The position numbers and the translations under genes were made by a program. The notes under the pieces are model-generated. The model ran no database searches and was not told where the DNA came from. It was given only the letters and a program-made list of their open reading frames with translations. From Geosporobacter ferrireducens (GTDB taxonomy: Bacteria; Bacillota; Clostridia; Peptostreptococcales; Thermotaleaceae), in the NCBI RefSeq assembly GCF_001750685.1, contig NZ_CP017269.1:4257416-4321415 (forward strand): a DNA stretch of 64,000 bases. The letters run 5' to 3'. Of this stretch, positions 34,162 to 42,892 are shown in pieces (position 1 is the stretch's first letter; every line of letters starts with the position of its first letter).

Positions 34162-35370
34162 TTACTCCTCCTCAAGATTTAATATATGGCCCATTTTATC
34201 CTTCTTTGTTTTTAGATAATAAGCGTTTTTTTCATTATGATTCATCTGTATCGGCACTCTTTCAACAATTTCGATTCCGTGACCGGTTATCCCCGCAAGT
34301 TTTCGCGGATTATTTGTCATTAATTTGATTTTTTTCACACCCAGATCATTCAAAATCTGTGCACCAATTCCGTAATCTCTCATATCTTCCGGAAAACCGA
34401 GGGCAAGATTTGCCTCTATGGTATCCATACCTTCATCTTGAAGGGTATAGGCCTTTAGTTTATTAATTAAGCCAATGCCACGGCCTTCTTGCCGCATATA
34501 AATCAGTACGCCGCGTCCCTCCTTAGAGATTTTCTGCATTGCAGCTGCATATTGCTCGCCGCAGTCACAGCGCATGGAACCAAATACATCGCCAGTGAGA
34601 CATTCAGAGTGGACGCGAACGAGTATAGGCTCTCCATCGGATATATTTCCTTTTACTAAAGCGATATGATGCTCCCCATTTAGTTTGTTTTGATACCCAA
34701 TGATGCGAAAATTTCCATACTTTGTGGGCATATCGGCTTCAGCAGCACGCTCAATCAATACTTCATTTTTTCTTCTATAGGTAATTAAATCGGCTATGGT
34801 AATGATTTTTAGTTCATGCGCCTTAACAAACAGCATTAATTCTGGAACTCTAGCCATGGTGCCATCTTCATTCATGATTTCACAAATCACTCCAGCCGGA
34901 TAAAATCCAGCAAGCTTAGCTAAGTCGACAGCAGCTTCCGTATGACCGGCTCTTTTTAGAACACCGCCTTCCTTTGCTTCAAGGGGGAATATATGTCCAG
35001 GCTTTTTGAAGTCCGTAGGTTTAGCTGTTGATTCAAGTACTTTTTGGATTGTATGGGCTCTTTCTTGGGCAGAGATCCCTGTTGTAGTGTCTAAGGCATC
35101 GATAGACACAGTAAATGCGGTTTGATGTGCATCCGTATTATGGCCAATCATCTGAGGAATATCCAGCTCCCGTAATCGGGCCCCTATGATCGGCATACAG
35201 ATTAGCCCACGGCCATATTTTGCCATAAAGTTTACTGCTTCTGCTGTTGCGGTTTCAGCAGGCATGAGTAGGTCTCCTTCATTTTCTCTGTCTTCATCAT
35301 CTACGACGACAATCATTTTACCAGCACGAATATCCTCAAGGGCTTCTTCTACAGTGTTAAATTTATACAT
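34162..35370 (-). CDS. ribBA: Bifunctional DHBP synthase / GTP cyclohydrolase II RibBA
   Basis: A 402-residue fusion that starts both branches of riboflavin synthesis. The N-terminal DHBP synthase (residues 1-200) has [16 protein letters not shown] and [20 protein letters not shown]. The C-terminal GTP cyclohydrolase II (200-402) has [20 protein letters not shown] (zinc cysteines), [12 protein letters not shown] and [14 protein letters not shown] 35370 follows GAGGTGA. It is complete, and length is typical (B. subtilis RibBA 398). Confidence 0.97.
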   Translation of the reverse strand: MYKFNTVEEALEDIRAGKMIVVVDDEDRENEGDLLMPAETATAEAVNFMAKYGRGLICMPIIGARLRELDIPQMIGHNTDAHQTAFTVSIDALDTTTGISAQERAHTIQKVLESTAKPTDFKKPGHIFPLEAKEGGVLKRAGHTEAAVDLAKLAGFYPAGVICEIMNEDGTMARVPELMLFVKAHELKIITIADLITYRRKNEVLIERAAEADMPTKYGNFRIIGYQNKLNGEHHIALVKGNISDGEPILVRVHSECLTGDVFGSMRCDCGEQYAAAMQKISKEGRGVLIYMRQEGRGIGLINKLKAYTLQDEGMDTIEANLALGFPEDMRDYGIGAQILNDLGVKKIKLMTNNPRKLAGITGHGIEIVERVPIQMNHNEKNAYYLKTKKDKMGHILNLEEE

Positions 35371-35402
35371 TGTTTTTTCACCTCATTGTTTATTAAATAT
35401 TT

Positions 35403-36053
35403 TTACAAAAAACCATTTTCTTTTAAAAATTCCATATCAATGCCGGGTTTTGGAGCAGCAGATTCTCTAAAAGATAAAAACCGTTCAATATATTTTCCAA
35501 TCATATCACCTTCAAGATTTACTGCATCACCGGATGATTTTGTGAGAAGTGTTGTTACATCCTTTGTATGTGGAATAATTGATACCTTAAAAATACTTTC
35601 ATCTACATAAGCAACCGTGAGACTGATCCCGTCAATTGCAATGGATCCTTTTTCGATAATGTATTTTAAAATTTCTGGTGGAGCAGATATGGATACCCAA
35701 ACTGCATTGTCTTCCTGTTTGAAATCCCGGATGATCCCGATTCCATCAATATGGCCACTGACCCAATGGCCTCCTAAACGATCGCCCAGCCGTAGAGCTC
35801 TTTCCAAATTAACTTTACTGCTGCTGGTGAGATTTGCCAGATTGGTTCTTCGCATCGTTTCAGCCATAACATCTACAGCAAAGCTATAGGAAGTAAAATC
35901 GGTAACGGTAAGACATACACCATTGACGGCAATGCTATCTCCTAATTGAACCTGTTCTAAAACTTTTTTTGCGTGAATCACGATTTTCGCAGATTTTGTG
36001 CCCTTGAGAATAGATTGTACAGTTCCAACTTCTTCAATAAGTCCCGTAAACAC
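35403..36053 (-). CDS. ribE: Riboflavin synthase alpha chain
   Basis: Dismutates two lumazines to riboflavin, 216 residues. It begins MFTGLIEEVGTV, the family N-terminus, from GTG 36053 with AGGAGG upstream overlapping the end of ribD. Two lumazine-binding repeats are present: SIAVNGVCLTVTDF with NLERALRLGDRLGGHWVSGH, then SIAIDGISLTVAYV. Operon position between ribD and ribBA is standard. Some databases call this gene ribC. Confidence 0.96.
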   Translation of the reverse strand: MFTGLIEEVGTVQSILKGTKSAKIVIHAKKVLEQVQLGDSIAVNGVCLTVTDFTSYSFAVDVMAETMRRTNLANLTSSSKVNLERALRLGDRLGGHWVSGHIDGIGIIRDFKQEDNAVWVSISAPPEILKYIIEKGSIAIDGISLTVAYVDESIFKVSIIPHTKDVTTLLTKSSGDAVNLEGDMIGKYIERFLSFRESAAPKPGIDMEFLKENGFL

Positions 36054-36055
36054 TG

Positions 36056-37159
36056 TTATAGAACCTCCTTTCTTATATAGGCTTCCACCATCAAATCATT
36101 GTCTAATTTAAAAAACTCCATATTTTCCAGAAGAAAAGCATCACAGATATGGGCTGCACCAGTGCCGCCTACTGGAGTTTTTGCAGTTGTACCGCCAAGT
36201 ATTTTGGGAGCAATGAAAGTAATGATTTTATCTACAATCCCTTCTTGCAGGGCTGTGTAGTTTAATGTGCTTCCGCCTTCAAGAAGGACACTGTCAAATT
36301 TGTTTTTTCCCAGCCATTCCATTACATAGTTTAGATTCACCTGATTATTTTTTACTGGTGCCATAAGCACCCCAGCCCCAGCAGCTTCTATGGATTTTAT
36401 TTTTTTGCTGTCAGCAAGTTCGGTTACAGCTACAATTGTTTTTTTATGTGTATCACACTTAAGAATATTGGATTCTAGAGGGATTTTGCCATGGGTGTCT
36501 AGTACGATACGAACCGGATTTCTGCCCTGCATTCCTTCAAGCCTTGTAGTGAGCAATGGATCGTCGGCTAAAACTGTGCCGATACCTACCATGATGGCTG
36601 AATGCTGGTGGCGAAGCAAGTGAACATATTTTCTTGAGGTTTCATCTGTAATCCATTTTGATTCACCAGTAGCAGCTGCGATCTTGCCATCAAGAGTCAT
36701 AGCGGTTTTGAGAACACAAAAAGGAAGACCTGTAGTGATATGCTTTATAAAAACTTCATTCAGCTTTTTCGCCTGGTGCTCCAGTATGCCGGTAATCACT
36801 TCAATCCCTGCATCTTTAAGAATTTGTATACCTTTTCCGGCAACAAGGGGATTCGGATCTTTCATAGCAATAATTACTTTTTTAATGCCTTTTTTAACGA
36901 TTGCCTCTGCACAAGGAGGTGTTTTGCCATAGTGGGAGCAAGGTTCAAGGGTTACGTACATGGTTGCGCCCCCAACGCTTTCAGTGGCATTACTAAAAGC
37001 ATTGATTTCTGCATGGGGACCACCGTATAGCCTGTGATAACCTTCTCCAATAATAGAATCATTTTTTACAATGACGGCACCTACCAGTGGGTTGGGATTT
37101 GTATAACCGGTGCCCAGCTTTGCCAATGCCAGTGCTCTATACATATATGTACTGTCCAA
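36056..37159 (-). CDS. ribD: Bifunctional riboflavin deaminase/reductase RibD
   Basis: Carries out the deamination and reduction steps after GTP cyclohydrolase II, 367 residues. The N-terminal deaminase has the zinc site HAEINAF and EPCSHYGKTPPC. The C-terminal reductase begins FCVLKTAMTLDGKIAAATGE and contains MVGIGTVLADDPLLTTR and LLEGGSTLN. TTG 37159 (MDSTYMYRALALAK) is chosen because GAGGTGA ends 4 bases upstream; the frame is open further to 37186 without a site. It is the first gene after the FMN riboswitch. Confidence 0.95.
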   Translation of the reverse strand: MDSTYMYRALALAKLGTGYTNPNPLVGAVIVKNDSIIGEGYHRLYGGPHAEINAFSNATESVGGATMYVTLEPCSHYGKTPPCAEAIVKKGIKKVIIAMKDPNPLVAGKGIQILKDAGIEVITGILEHQAKKLNEVFIKHITTGLPFCVLKTAMTLDGKIAAATGESKWITDETSRKYVHLLRHQHSAIMVGIGTVLADDPLLTTRLEGMQGRNPVRIVLDTHGKIPLESNILKCDTHKKTIVAVTELADSKKIKSIEAAGAGVLMAPVKNNQVNLNYVMEWLGKNKFDSVLLEGGSTLNYTALQEGIVDKIITFIAPKILGGTTAKTPVGGTGAAHICDAFLLENMEFFKLDNDLMVEAYIRKEVL

Positions 37160-37195
37160 AAAATCACCTCGATTTTTAAAATACAAATAAAATAA

Positions 37196-37220
37196 GCCCT
37201 GAAAATAGTATTTTCAGGGC
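37196..37220 (-). terminator. Terminator of the FMN riboswitch
   Basis: GCCCTGAAAAT pairs perfectly with ATTTTCAGGGC around a three-base loop, followed on the minus strand by TTATTTTATTTG. It lies between the FMN aptamer and ribD and is the probable expression platform that stops transcription when FMN is bound. Confidence 0.85.
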
Positions 37221-37269
37221 ATTTAATGTATATTCCAATATACACATATAGATTATATGTATCAATGGA

Positions 37270-37386
37270 TATGCTTCTCCTTCTTCCATCCAGACTGTAC
37301 TGTCGGTCTTGGAATTACACCAAGTCTGCCTAATCGGCTCGCGGACTATAACCGCCGGTCGGGAATTTCACCCTGCCCTGAAGGAT
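37270..37386 (-). promoter_or_regulatory. FMN riboswitch (RFN element)
   Basis: The minus strand shows the RFN conserved blocks in order: AGGGCAGGGTGAAATTCCCG, ACCGGCGGT, AGTCCGCGAGCC, GATTAGGCAGACTTGGTGTA, ATTCCAAGACCGACAGT and CAGTCTGGATGGAAGAAGG. It precedes ribD by about 110 bases with a terminator between. FMN binding should switch the operon off. Confidence 0.97.
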
Positions 37387-37446
37387 ATTCTGTTGTCATA
37401 TGCTTATGCTAACATGGTCAACAAAATATGTCAAGACAGAATTATA

Positions 37447-37475
37447 TTGCATCAAAATTGTATCTGTAATATAAT
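37447..37475 (+). promoter_or_regulatory. Promoter of the ECF/aminotransferase operon with repeats
   Basis: TTGCAT (37447-37452) and TATAAT (37470-37475) are 17 bases apart. ATTGTATC occurs at 37457-37464 and again at 37477-37484, 20 bases apart and flanking the -10 box, which could be a regulator's direct-repeat operator. Confidence 0.65.
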
Positions 37476-37512
37476 GATTGTATCACTACAAAATAATAGG
37501 AGGGGTACAATT

Positions 37513-38052
37513 ATGGAAAATGGTTTAAATGTATCGGTGAACGCTGCAGGCAAAACAAAAGAACTTGTAACTTCAGGTTTATTAATCAGTTTGGTATTTA
37601 TTGCAACGAAATTTATCAATATTCGATTACCCATATCGATCAATGGTGGATTGATCCATCTAGGAAATACCATGCTGTTTCTAGCTGCGATCGTTTTTGG
37701 AAAAAAGAAAGGTGCAGTTGCAGGAGCCTTTGGAATGGGCCTGTTTGATATTGCTTCCGGATGGATGGCATGGGCACCTTTTACATTCATAATCAGGGGA
37801 ATTATGGGATATATTATTGGAAGCATCGCTTATGCGAAAGGAAGAGATGGGAGAAGCTTTTCATGGAATCTTGTTGGCATTGTGATTTCCGGAGTTATTA
37901 TGATTTTGGGTTATTATATAACAGAGGGTGTGTTGTATGGAAATTGGGTTACGCCGATGACATCTATACCAGGAAATATCGTTCAAATTTTGATAGGTGC
38001 AGCCATCGGTTTACCGGCTGCAGCAGCTGTTAAAAAGACAAAACTTTTTTAA
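37513..38052 (+). CDS. ECF transporter S component (vitamin uptake)
   Basis: A 179-residue membrane protein with about six helices, the substrate-binding subunit of an energy-coupling-factor transporter. The blocks INGGLIHLGNTMLFLAAIVF and GKKKGAVAGAFGMGLFDIAS are typical of S components. ATG 37513 follows AGGAGGGG; the frame is open upstream through the riboswitch region, but that part is not coding. The next gene is a pyridoxal-enzyme aminotransferase, so the ligand may be a vitamin B6 form. A riboflavin-type ligand is an alternative given the neighbouring rib operon. No EcfA/EcfT genes are present. Confidence 0.85.
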   Translation: MENGLNVSVNAAGKTKELVTSGLLISLVFIATKFINIRLPISINGGLIHLGNTMLFLAAIVFGKKKGAVAGAFGMGLFDIASGWMAWAPFTFIIRGIMGYIIGSIAYAKGRDGRSFSWNLVGIVISGVIMILGYYITEGVLYGNWVTPMTSIPGNIVQILIGAAIGLPAAAAVKKTKLF

Positions 38053-38075
38053 TGAGGAAGAAGGAGATTAAGAAT

Positions 38076-39209
38076 ATGAAAAATCCATTAATCATGACAC
38101 CAGGTCCTACCTATATCCATGAGGAAGTCAGGATGGCAATGGCAAGGCCGATTACCAATCCAGATTTAGATGCAAGCTTTTTTGAGTTTTATCAAGAGAC
38201 TTGTAGTCGGCTAAAAGAGATTATTCAGACTAAGAATGATGTATTCATCCTCAGTGGGGAAGGGATATTAGGACTAGAAGCAGCCTGTGCATCCTTAATT
38301 GAACCAGGGGATCGTGTGCTGTGTATTGATAATGGCATATTTGGAAATGGATTTGGAGATTTTGTTAAGATGTATGGCGGGGAAGCAGTTTATTTTAAAT
38401 CTGATTATCGAAGGGCTGTCGATGTAGCTTTGCTGGAAGCATTTTTGAAAAAAGATCATGATTTTAGAATAGCTACCCTTGTACACTGTGAAACTCCTTC
38501 AGGAATCACAAATCCAATAGAAGGAATCTGTAAATTATTAAATCAATACGGCATTATTTCTGTAGTAGATTCAGTTTCCGCAGTAGGGGGAGAAGTGCTT
38601 AAAGCCGATGAATGGGCTGTAGATATGATTTTAGGCGGTTCCCAAAAGTGCCTGTCTGCTCCTCCAGGACTAACCTTTCTGAGTGTTAGTCCTAAGGCTT
38701 GGGAAAAAATATTAAATCGTAAGATGCCGATCATAGGATACTATGCAAATCTATCCCATTGGAGAAATTGGTATCAAGAAAAATGGTTTCCCTATACACA
38801 ACCCATTAGCGATATTTACGCCCTGAGATCTGCCGTAGAACGATGGTTGATGGATGAGAACCCTATAGAGAGACATAAAAAAATAGCAGAAGCTGTTCGA
38901 AAAAGTCTTTTAGATGGGGGTTTGGATTTATATGCCGCTGATGGATTTTCAAATACAGTGACAACGGTTAATATCCCTGAAAATATAAGCTTTCAAGCCT
39001 TATATCAAACCATGCTAGAGGAGCATAATATTCTAATCGCAGGGGCCTTTGGGTTTTTAAAGGATAAGGTAATCCGTATTGGACATATGGGTGAAAATTG
39101 CCATGAGGATAAAGTGTACTTAACCTTAAAAGCTTTGGATCAAGTACTTAGAAAACATGGTATACAGCCGAAGGTGGAGCTTCACAAAGCTTTTATTTCT
39201 TATATGTAA
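38076..39209 (+). CDS. Class V aminotransferase (alanine-glyoxylate / pyridoxamine-pyruvate type)
   Basis: A 377-residue PLP-fold aminotransferase of the alanine-glyoxylate/serine-pyruvate group. It starts NPLIMTPGPTYIHEEVRMAM, the family N-terminus, and has HCETPSGITNPIEGI, VVDSVSAVGG and the lysine motif GGSQKCLSAPPGL. ATG 38076 follows AAGGAGA; ATG 38052 overlaps the stop of the ECF gene and has a poorer site. Pairing with an S component suggests pyridoxamine-pyruvate aminotransferase in vitamin B6 salvage, but glyoxylate or serine substrates are equally compatible with the sequence. Confidence 0.85.
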   Translation: MKNPLIMTPGPTYIHEEVRMAMARPITNPDLDASFFEFYQETCSRLKEIIQTKNDVFILSGEGILGLEAACASLIEPGDRVLCIDNGIFGNGFGDFVKMYGGEAVYFKSDYRRAVDVALLEAFLKKDHDFRIATLVHCETPSGITNPIEGICKLLNQYGIISVVDSVSAVGGEVLKADEWAVDMILGGSQKCLSAPPGLTFLSVSPKAWEKILNRKMPIIGYYANLSHWRNWYQEKWFPYTQPISDIYALRSAVERWLMDENPIERHKKIAEAVRKSLLDGGLDLYAADGFSNTVTTVNIPENISFQALYQTMLEEHNILIAGAFGFLKDKVIRIGHMGENCHEDKVYLTLKALDQVLRKHGIQPKVELHKAFISYM

Positions 39210-39294
39210 GGATGGAGATGGTGAATATTGGAGAAATAATAACCATTGTTTATCCTATAAGAGAATGTTATAATGATTCGGTAGAATTGAATAA

Positions 39295-39330
39295 GACAGT
39301 TCGCAACCATCCTGTCTATAAACAAAACTA
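39295..39330 (+). promoter_or_regulatory. PreQ1-I riboswitch
   Basis: A compact H-type pseudoknot aptamer. The P1 stem GACAG (39295-39299) pairs with CTGTC (39312-39316), the 12-base loop is TTCGCAACCATC, and an A-rich tail TATAAACAAAACTA follows. Layout and loop length match the preQ1-I class. It precedes queT and queF, the expected targets. It should lower expression when preQ1 is bound. Confidence 0.88.
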
Positions 39331-39345
39331 TGGACTTACCGATTG

Positions 39346-39394
39346 AGGGATATATAGTCTATTTGTATGGAAGGGGACCGATATATCCCTTTTC
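39346..39394 (+). terminator. Terminator hairpin directly after the preQ1 aptamer
   Basis: AGGGATATAT (39346-39355) pairs perfectly with ATATATCCCT (39381-39390) and is followed by TTTTC. It lies 16 bases after the aptamer and is a likely expression platform. Confidence 0.7.
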
Positions 39395-39452
39395 TGATTT
39401 TCAGTATACAACAAATAGATATTATAGTACGTTTGATTAGGAATAAGTTTAT

Positions 39453-39479
39453 GGGCAGATGATGCCCTTTTTTATTTTA
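39453..39479 (+). terminator. Second terminator between preQ1 aptamer and queT
   Basis: GGGCA (39453-39457) and TGCCC (39463-39467) form a short hairpin followed by TTTTTTATTTT. Two terminators in a row between the aptamer and the gene are unusual. Confidence 0.65.
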
Positions 39480-39527
39480 GTTAAAAGGGGTGTATGTATT
39501 CAATAATCCAATAGGAGGAGGGACAAA

Positions 39528-40025
39528 ATGAAAGTAGAAGGGAAGTTTTCGAATCATACAAATATTACTGCAGTTAGGAAGCTCACTATTTCAGGGCTGG
39601 TGATGGCTTTGTATATAGCTGTTATGTTTTTTACACAAGGATTTGCCTTTGGACAGTATCAAATTAGAATAGCGACATCACTGTATGCATTAAGTGCAAT
39701 TTTTCCTTTTTTAATTGTACCCATGGGTATGAGTAATCTTTTAAGCAATACATTAATGGGTGGTTTGGGTTTGCCAGATATGATCGGTGGATTTATAGTG
39801 GGAATCATAACCTCTACGGCTATATATTCAATAAAAAGGTATAATCTTAGTGAATGGTTGATAGCCATTCCCATCATACTAGGACCTGGTTTGATCGTGC
39901 CGATTTGGTTATCTTATTTGCTAAATGTGCCTTATACGATTTTAGCCTCAAGCATTGTGATTGGACAAATCATACCAGGAATTACGGGTGTTTTATTAGT
40001 AAAGCAATTAAGAGATAAAGTGTAA
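39528..40025 (+). CDS. queT: QueT-family queuosine-precursor ECF S component
   Basis: A 165-residue membrane protein with five to six helices. QGFAFGQYQIRIATSLYALS and FPFLIVPMGMSNLLSNTLMG are the conserved QueT blocks. Members import queuosine precursors (preQ1, preQ0 or queuine) using shared ECF energising subunits, which are not in this window. ATG 39528 follows AGGAGGAGG. The upstream preQ1 riboswitch and downstream queF support the assignment. Confidence 0.9.
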   Translation: MKVEGKFSNHTNITAVRKLTISGLVMALYIAVMFFTQGFAFGQYQIRIATSLYALSAIFPFLIVPMGMSNLLSNTLMGGLGLPDMIGGFIVGIITSTAIYSIKRYNLSEWLIAIPIILGPGLIVPIWLSYLLNVPYTILASSIVIGQIIPGITGVLLVKQLRDKV

Positions 40026-40065
40026 TAATATAGAGATTATCAAAGAATCATGAGGAGGTATTTCA

Positions 40066-40563
40066 ATGGATGGAAGAACAGTGAAAGAACTAGAGGGTGT
40101 AACACTATTAGGAAATCAAGGTGTGAAATATAACTATGATTATGATCCTGCTGTTTTAGAGAGTTTTGTCAATAAACACCCGGACAATGACTATTTTGTA
40201 AAGTTCAACTGCCCAGAGTTTACGAGCCTTTGCCCAAAAACAGGACAGCCAGACTTTGCAACCATATATATTTCCTATGTACCAGACAATCTATTGGTGG
40301 AAAGTAAATCCTTAAAGCTCTATTTATTAAGCTTCAGAAATCACGGGGATTTTCATGAGGATTGTGTAAATATCATCATGAAGGATTTAATAAAGCTGCT
40401 GGAACCCAAATATATAGAGATATGGGGTAAGTTTACTCCAAGAGGCGGAATTTCAATTGATCCATTTTGCAACTATGGAAAAAAGGGAACGAAATGGGAA
40501 AAAGTAGCTGAAAAGAGATTGTATTATCATGATATGTATCCGGAGAAGATAGATAATAGATAG
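40066..40563 (+). CDS. queF: NADPH-dependent 7-cyano-7-deazaguanine reductase QueF
   Basis: Reduces preQ0 to preQ1 in queuosine synthesis, 165 residues, the short unimodular (B. subtilis) type. The catalytic block [20 protein letters not shown] has the nucleophilic Cys 56 and the acid Asp 63. [20 protein letters not shown] and [18 protein letters not shown] are other family blocks. ATG 40066 follows GAGGAGG. With queT just upstream, the cell can both import a precursor and make preQ1 from preQ0. Confidence 0.97.
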   Translation: MDGRTVKELEGVTLLGNQGVKYNYDYDPAVLESFVNKHPDNDYFVKFNCPEFTSLCPKTGQPDFATIYISYVPDNLLVESKSLKLYLLSFRNHGDFHEDCVNIIMKDLIKLLEPKYIEIWGKFTPRGGISIDPFCNYGKKGTKWEKVAEKRLYYHDMYPEKIDNR

Positions 40564-40626
40564 TACAATATGTGACAGGGGGTGGTTCTTGTGAATACAA
40601 AGAACTACCCCCTGTCACATATTGTA
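40564..40626. repeat. Long near-perfect inverted repeat after queF
   Basis: Arms of about 27 bases starting TACAATATGTGACAGGGGGT (left 40564-40590, right 40599-40626) pair with a single wobble, around an eight-base loop. There is no T run, so it is not a standard terminator. It begins one base after the queF stop codon. It looks like a dispersed palindromic element. Confidence 0.85.
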
Positions 40627-40696
40627 GGTGAATATTTTCATGTATAGTTGCCAATACTTTAGAAGCTAACAGAAGATTACTTGGAGGAAATCGCCT

Positions 40697-41725
40697 ATGG
40701 CAATAAAAGTTGGAATTCCAAGAGCACTACTTTATTATGCATATTCTCCCTTATGGGTCACATATTTTAAAGAACTGGATGCAGAAGTCATGATATCGTC
40801 AAAGACAAATAAAAAAATATTGGATGAAGGTATAAGTACTACTGTCGATGAGGCATGCATACCGATAAAACTGTTTCATGGCCATGTGATGGATTTAAAG
40901 GATGGGGTAGATGTACTTTTTATCCCGCGTATTACCAGCATCTATTTTCAGGAATATATCTGTCCAAAATTTTGCGGACTGCCAGAAATGATTCAGCATT
41001 CAATAGAGGGCTTGCCGCCGCTTATTACTACAGAGATCAATTTTTTTAAATCTCAGGAATCCGTGAAGAACACCATCTATGAAATAGGAAGCTTTTTTAC
41101 GAAAGATAAAAAAAAGATGATGAAGGCCTTTCAAAGGGCGAAAGAGGTATATGAAAGTTATCGTCGGCAGCTTCAAAAAGGAGAGATTCCTTCCTTGGGG
41201 GTGCCATTCCATATGTATAGGGCAAATTCCGGGGGGCATCCCCTGCGGAAAAAAGAAATTATGGTAATGGGTCATCCCTACAATCTATATGATTCCTACT
41301 TAAATATGGACCTCTTCTCAATACTCGTCTCAAGGAATAGCCAGATACTTACGCCGGAGATGATTAAAAGAAGTGTAACAGACAGTTTCATGAAAGATTA
41401 TAAGACGAAGTTCTATTGGTCCTTTGCCAACCGATTGATTGGTGCCATGCTCTATCTGATTGAACAAGGTACGATAGACGGTATCATTTATATTTCTACC
41501 TTTGGCTGTGGTGTAGATTCAGTTGTGGCAGATATCATCGAAAAAACCATTCGTGAAAAGAGTGATATTCCCTTTCTTTTGCTTACCATAGATGAGCATC
41601 GGGGAGAGGCCGGATTTTATACCAGAGTTGAAGCCTTTATGGATATGTTAGAATGGAGGGTAAAGGATGAAAATTACGTTTCCCCATATGGGCAACCTGT
41701 ACATCCCTCTAAAAGCTGTTTTTGA
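40697..41725 (+). CDS. 2-hydroxyacyl-CoA dehydratase-related protein, first of a pair
   Basis: A 342-residue protein of the DUF2229/HgdB-like family (often annotated acyl-CoA dehydratase activase-related). It starts MAIKVGIPRALLYYAYSPLW, with VDEACIPIKLFHGH, then FIPRITSIYFQEYICPKFCG and STFGCGVDSVV. The conserved cysteines may bind an iron-sulfur cluster. No HgdC-type ATPase or CoA-transferase lies nearby, so a fermentative dehydratase role is not shown. ATG 40697 follows GGAGG. It overlaps the next related gene by 59 bases. Confidence 0.78.
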   Translation: MAIKVGIPRALLYYAYSPLWVTYFKELDAEVMISSKTNKKILDEGISTTVDEACIPIKLFHGHVMDLKDGVDVLFIPRITSIYFQEYICPKFCGLPEMIQHSIEGLPPLITTEINFFKSQESVKNTIYEIGSFFTKDKKKMMKAFQRAKEVYESYRRQLQKGEIPSLGVPFHMYRANSGGHPLRKKEIMVMGHPYNLYDSYLNMDLFSILVSRNSQILTPEMIKRSVTDSFMKDYKTKFYWSFANRLIGAMLYLIEQGTIDGIIYISTFGCGVDSVVADIIEKTIREKSDIPFLLLTIDEHRGEAGFYTRVEAFMDMLEWRVKDENYVSPYGQPVHPSKSCF

Positions 41726-42773
41726 AGAATTGGGCGCAGAGGTAGTGGTGCCGCCTAAATCCAATAAAAGGACCCTTGAGCTTGGCACTAAATATTCTCC
41801 GGAAGGAATTTGTATTCCCTTTAAGCTTACCTTGGGAAATTATATTCAAAGTATAGAAAATGGAGCGGATACTTTGTTTATGTGGAGTGGCTGCGATGTT
41901 TGCAGGATTGGTTACTATCAGGCATTGCATAAAGAGATTTTAAAAAATCTTGATTATTCTATACAGATGGTTTGCGTAGAACCCTTTAAATCTATAGGAG
42001 AAATAAAGCTTTTTCTACATAAGCTAAAGCGCATTTCAAGCGGTGCCAATTATTTAAAGCTGGTGACTATTTTCAAAAAGGGTATATCACTGATTCAACA
42101 GGTAGATGCACTGGATGAGATGGTATGTAAAGTAAGGGCGAGAACCGAAGATCATTGGACAGTAGATAAGGTATATGCTTCATTTCAAGAAGCTGTCAGC
42201 CAATCTAGGGGATTTCAGGAAACGACCGATGTGATTGAGCAATATCGGCGAGCTTTTACTGAAATAACTGTAAATACATCAAAGGATATTATCAAGGTAG
42301 GTATCACCGGAGAGATTTATAGTGTAGTGGAGCCATTTATCAATCAGGACATCCTCCGTAAACTAGGACAGATGGGTGTAGAAGTATATTGCTCTGTAAC
42401 TGCCAGTGAATTTATCCGAGAGCAAATTGATTTTTTGCCTTTCATTTCCTCTGAAAAGGATGAAGTTCACCGTGCGGCAAAGCCTTATTTAGATCGTGAG
42501 ATCGGTGGTCACGCAAGACATACCATCGGAAACACGGTGCGGTTTGGAGAAAAGGATTTCGATGGCGTGATTCATCTAATGCCTTTTACCTGCATGCCTG
42601 AAATTGTGGCGCAAAGTATCTTACCTACCGTGGCAAGAGAAAAGCGTATTCCAATTTTAAAGCTGGTATTGGATGAGATGACAGGAGAAGCAGGAATACA
42701 AACAAGGGTAGAAGCTTTTATTGATTTGCTGAAAAGAAGAAAAAACTTTACAAAGGCAGGGAAGGATCAGTGA
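41667..42773 (+). CDS. 2-hydroxyacyl-CoA dehydratase-related protein, second of a pair
   Basis: A 368-residue protein of the same family as its neighbour. MKITFPHMGNLYIPLKAVFE opens it, with EGICIPFKLTLGNYIQSIEN, the cysteine motif WSGCDVCRIGYYQ, FTCMPEIVAQSILP and KLVLDEMTGEAGIQTRVEAF. The closing block is shared with the first protein (LLTIDEHRGEAGFYTRVEAF), which shows common descent. ATG 41667 follows GGAGGG inside the end of the first gene, so translation is coupled. The two may form a heterodimer. Substrate unknown. Confidence 0.78.
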   Translation: MKITFPHMGNLYIPLKAVFEELGAEVVVPPKSNKRTLELGTKYSPEGICIPFKLTLGNYIQSIENGADTLFMWSGCDVCRIGYYQALHKEILKNLDYSIQMVCVEPFKSIGEIKLFLHKLKRISSGANYLKLVTIFKKGISLIQQVDALDEMVCKVRARTEDHWTVDKVYASFQEAVSQSRGFQETTDVIEQYRRAFTEITVNTSKDIIKVGITGEIYSVVEPFINQDILRKLGQMGVEVYCSVTASEFIREQIDFLPFISSEKDEVHRAAKPYLDREIGGHARHTIGNTVRFGEKDFDGVIHLMPFTCMPEIVAQSILPTVAREKRIPILKLVLDEMTGEAGIQTRVEAFIDLLKRRKNFTKAGKDQ

Positions 42774-42892
42774 TCCTTCCGCTGAATTTTGTGTTCTTAG
42801 ACACACATCTATATAAAATAGGGCCATACACCTCTTAAATCCCAAAGACATAAGATATAGTGTAAATCATTTGAAATAAAGAGGTGGCGCAG

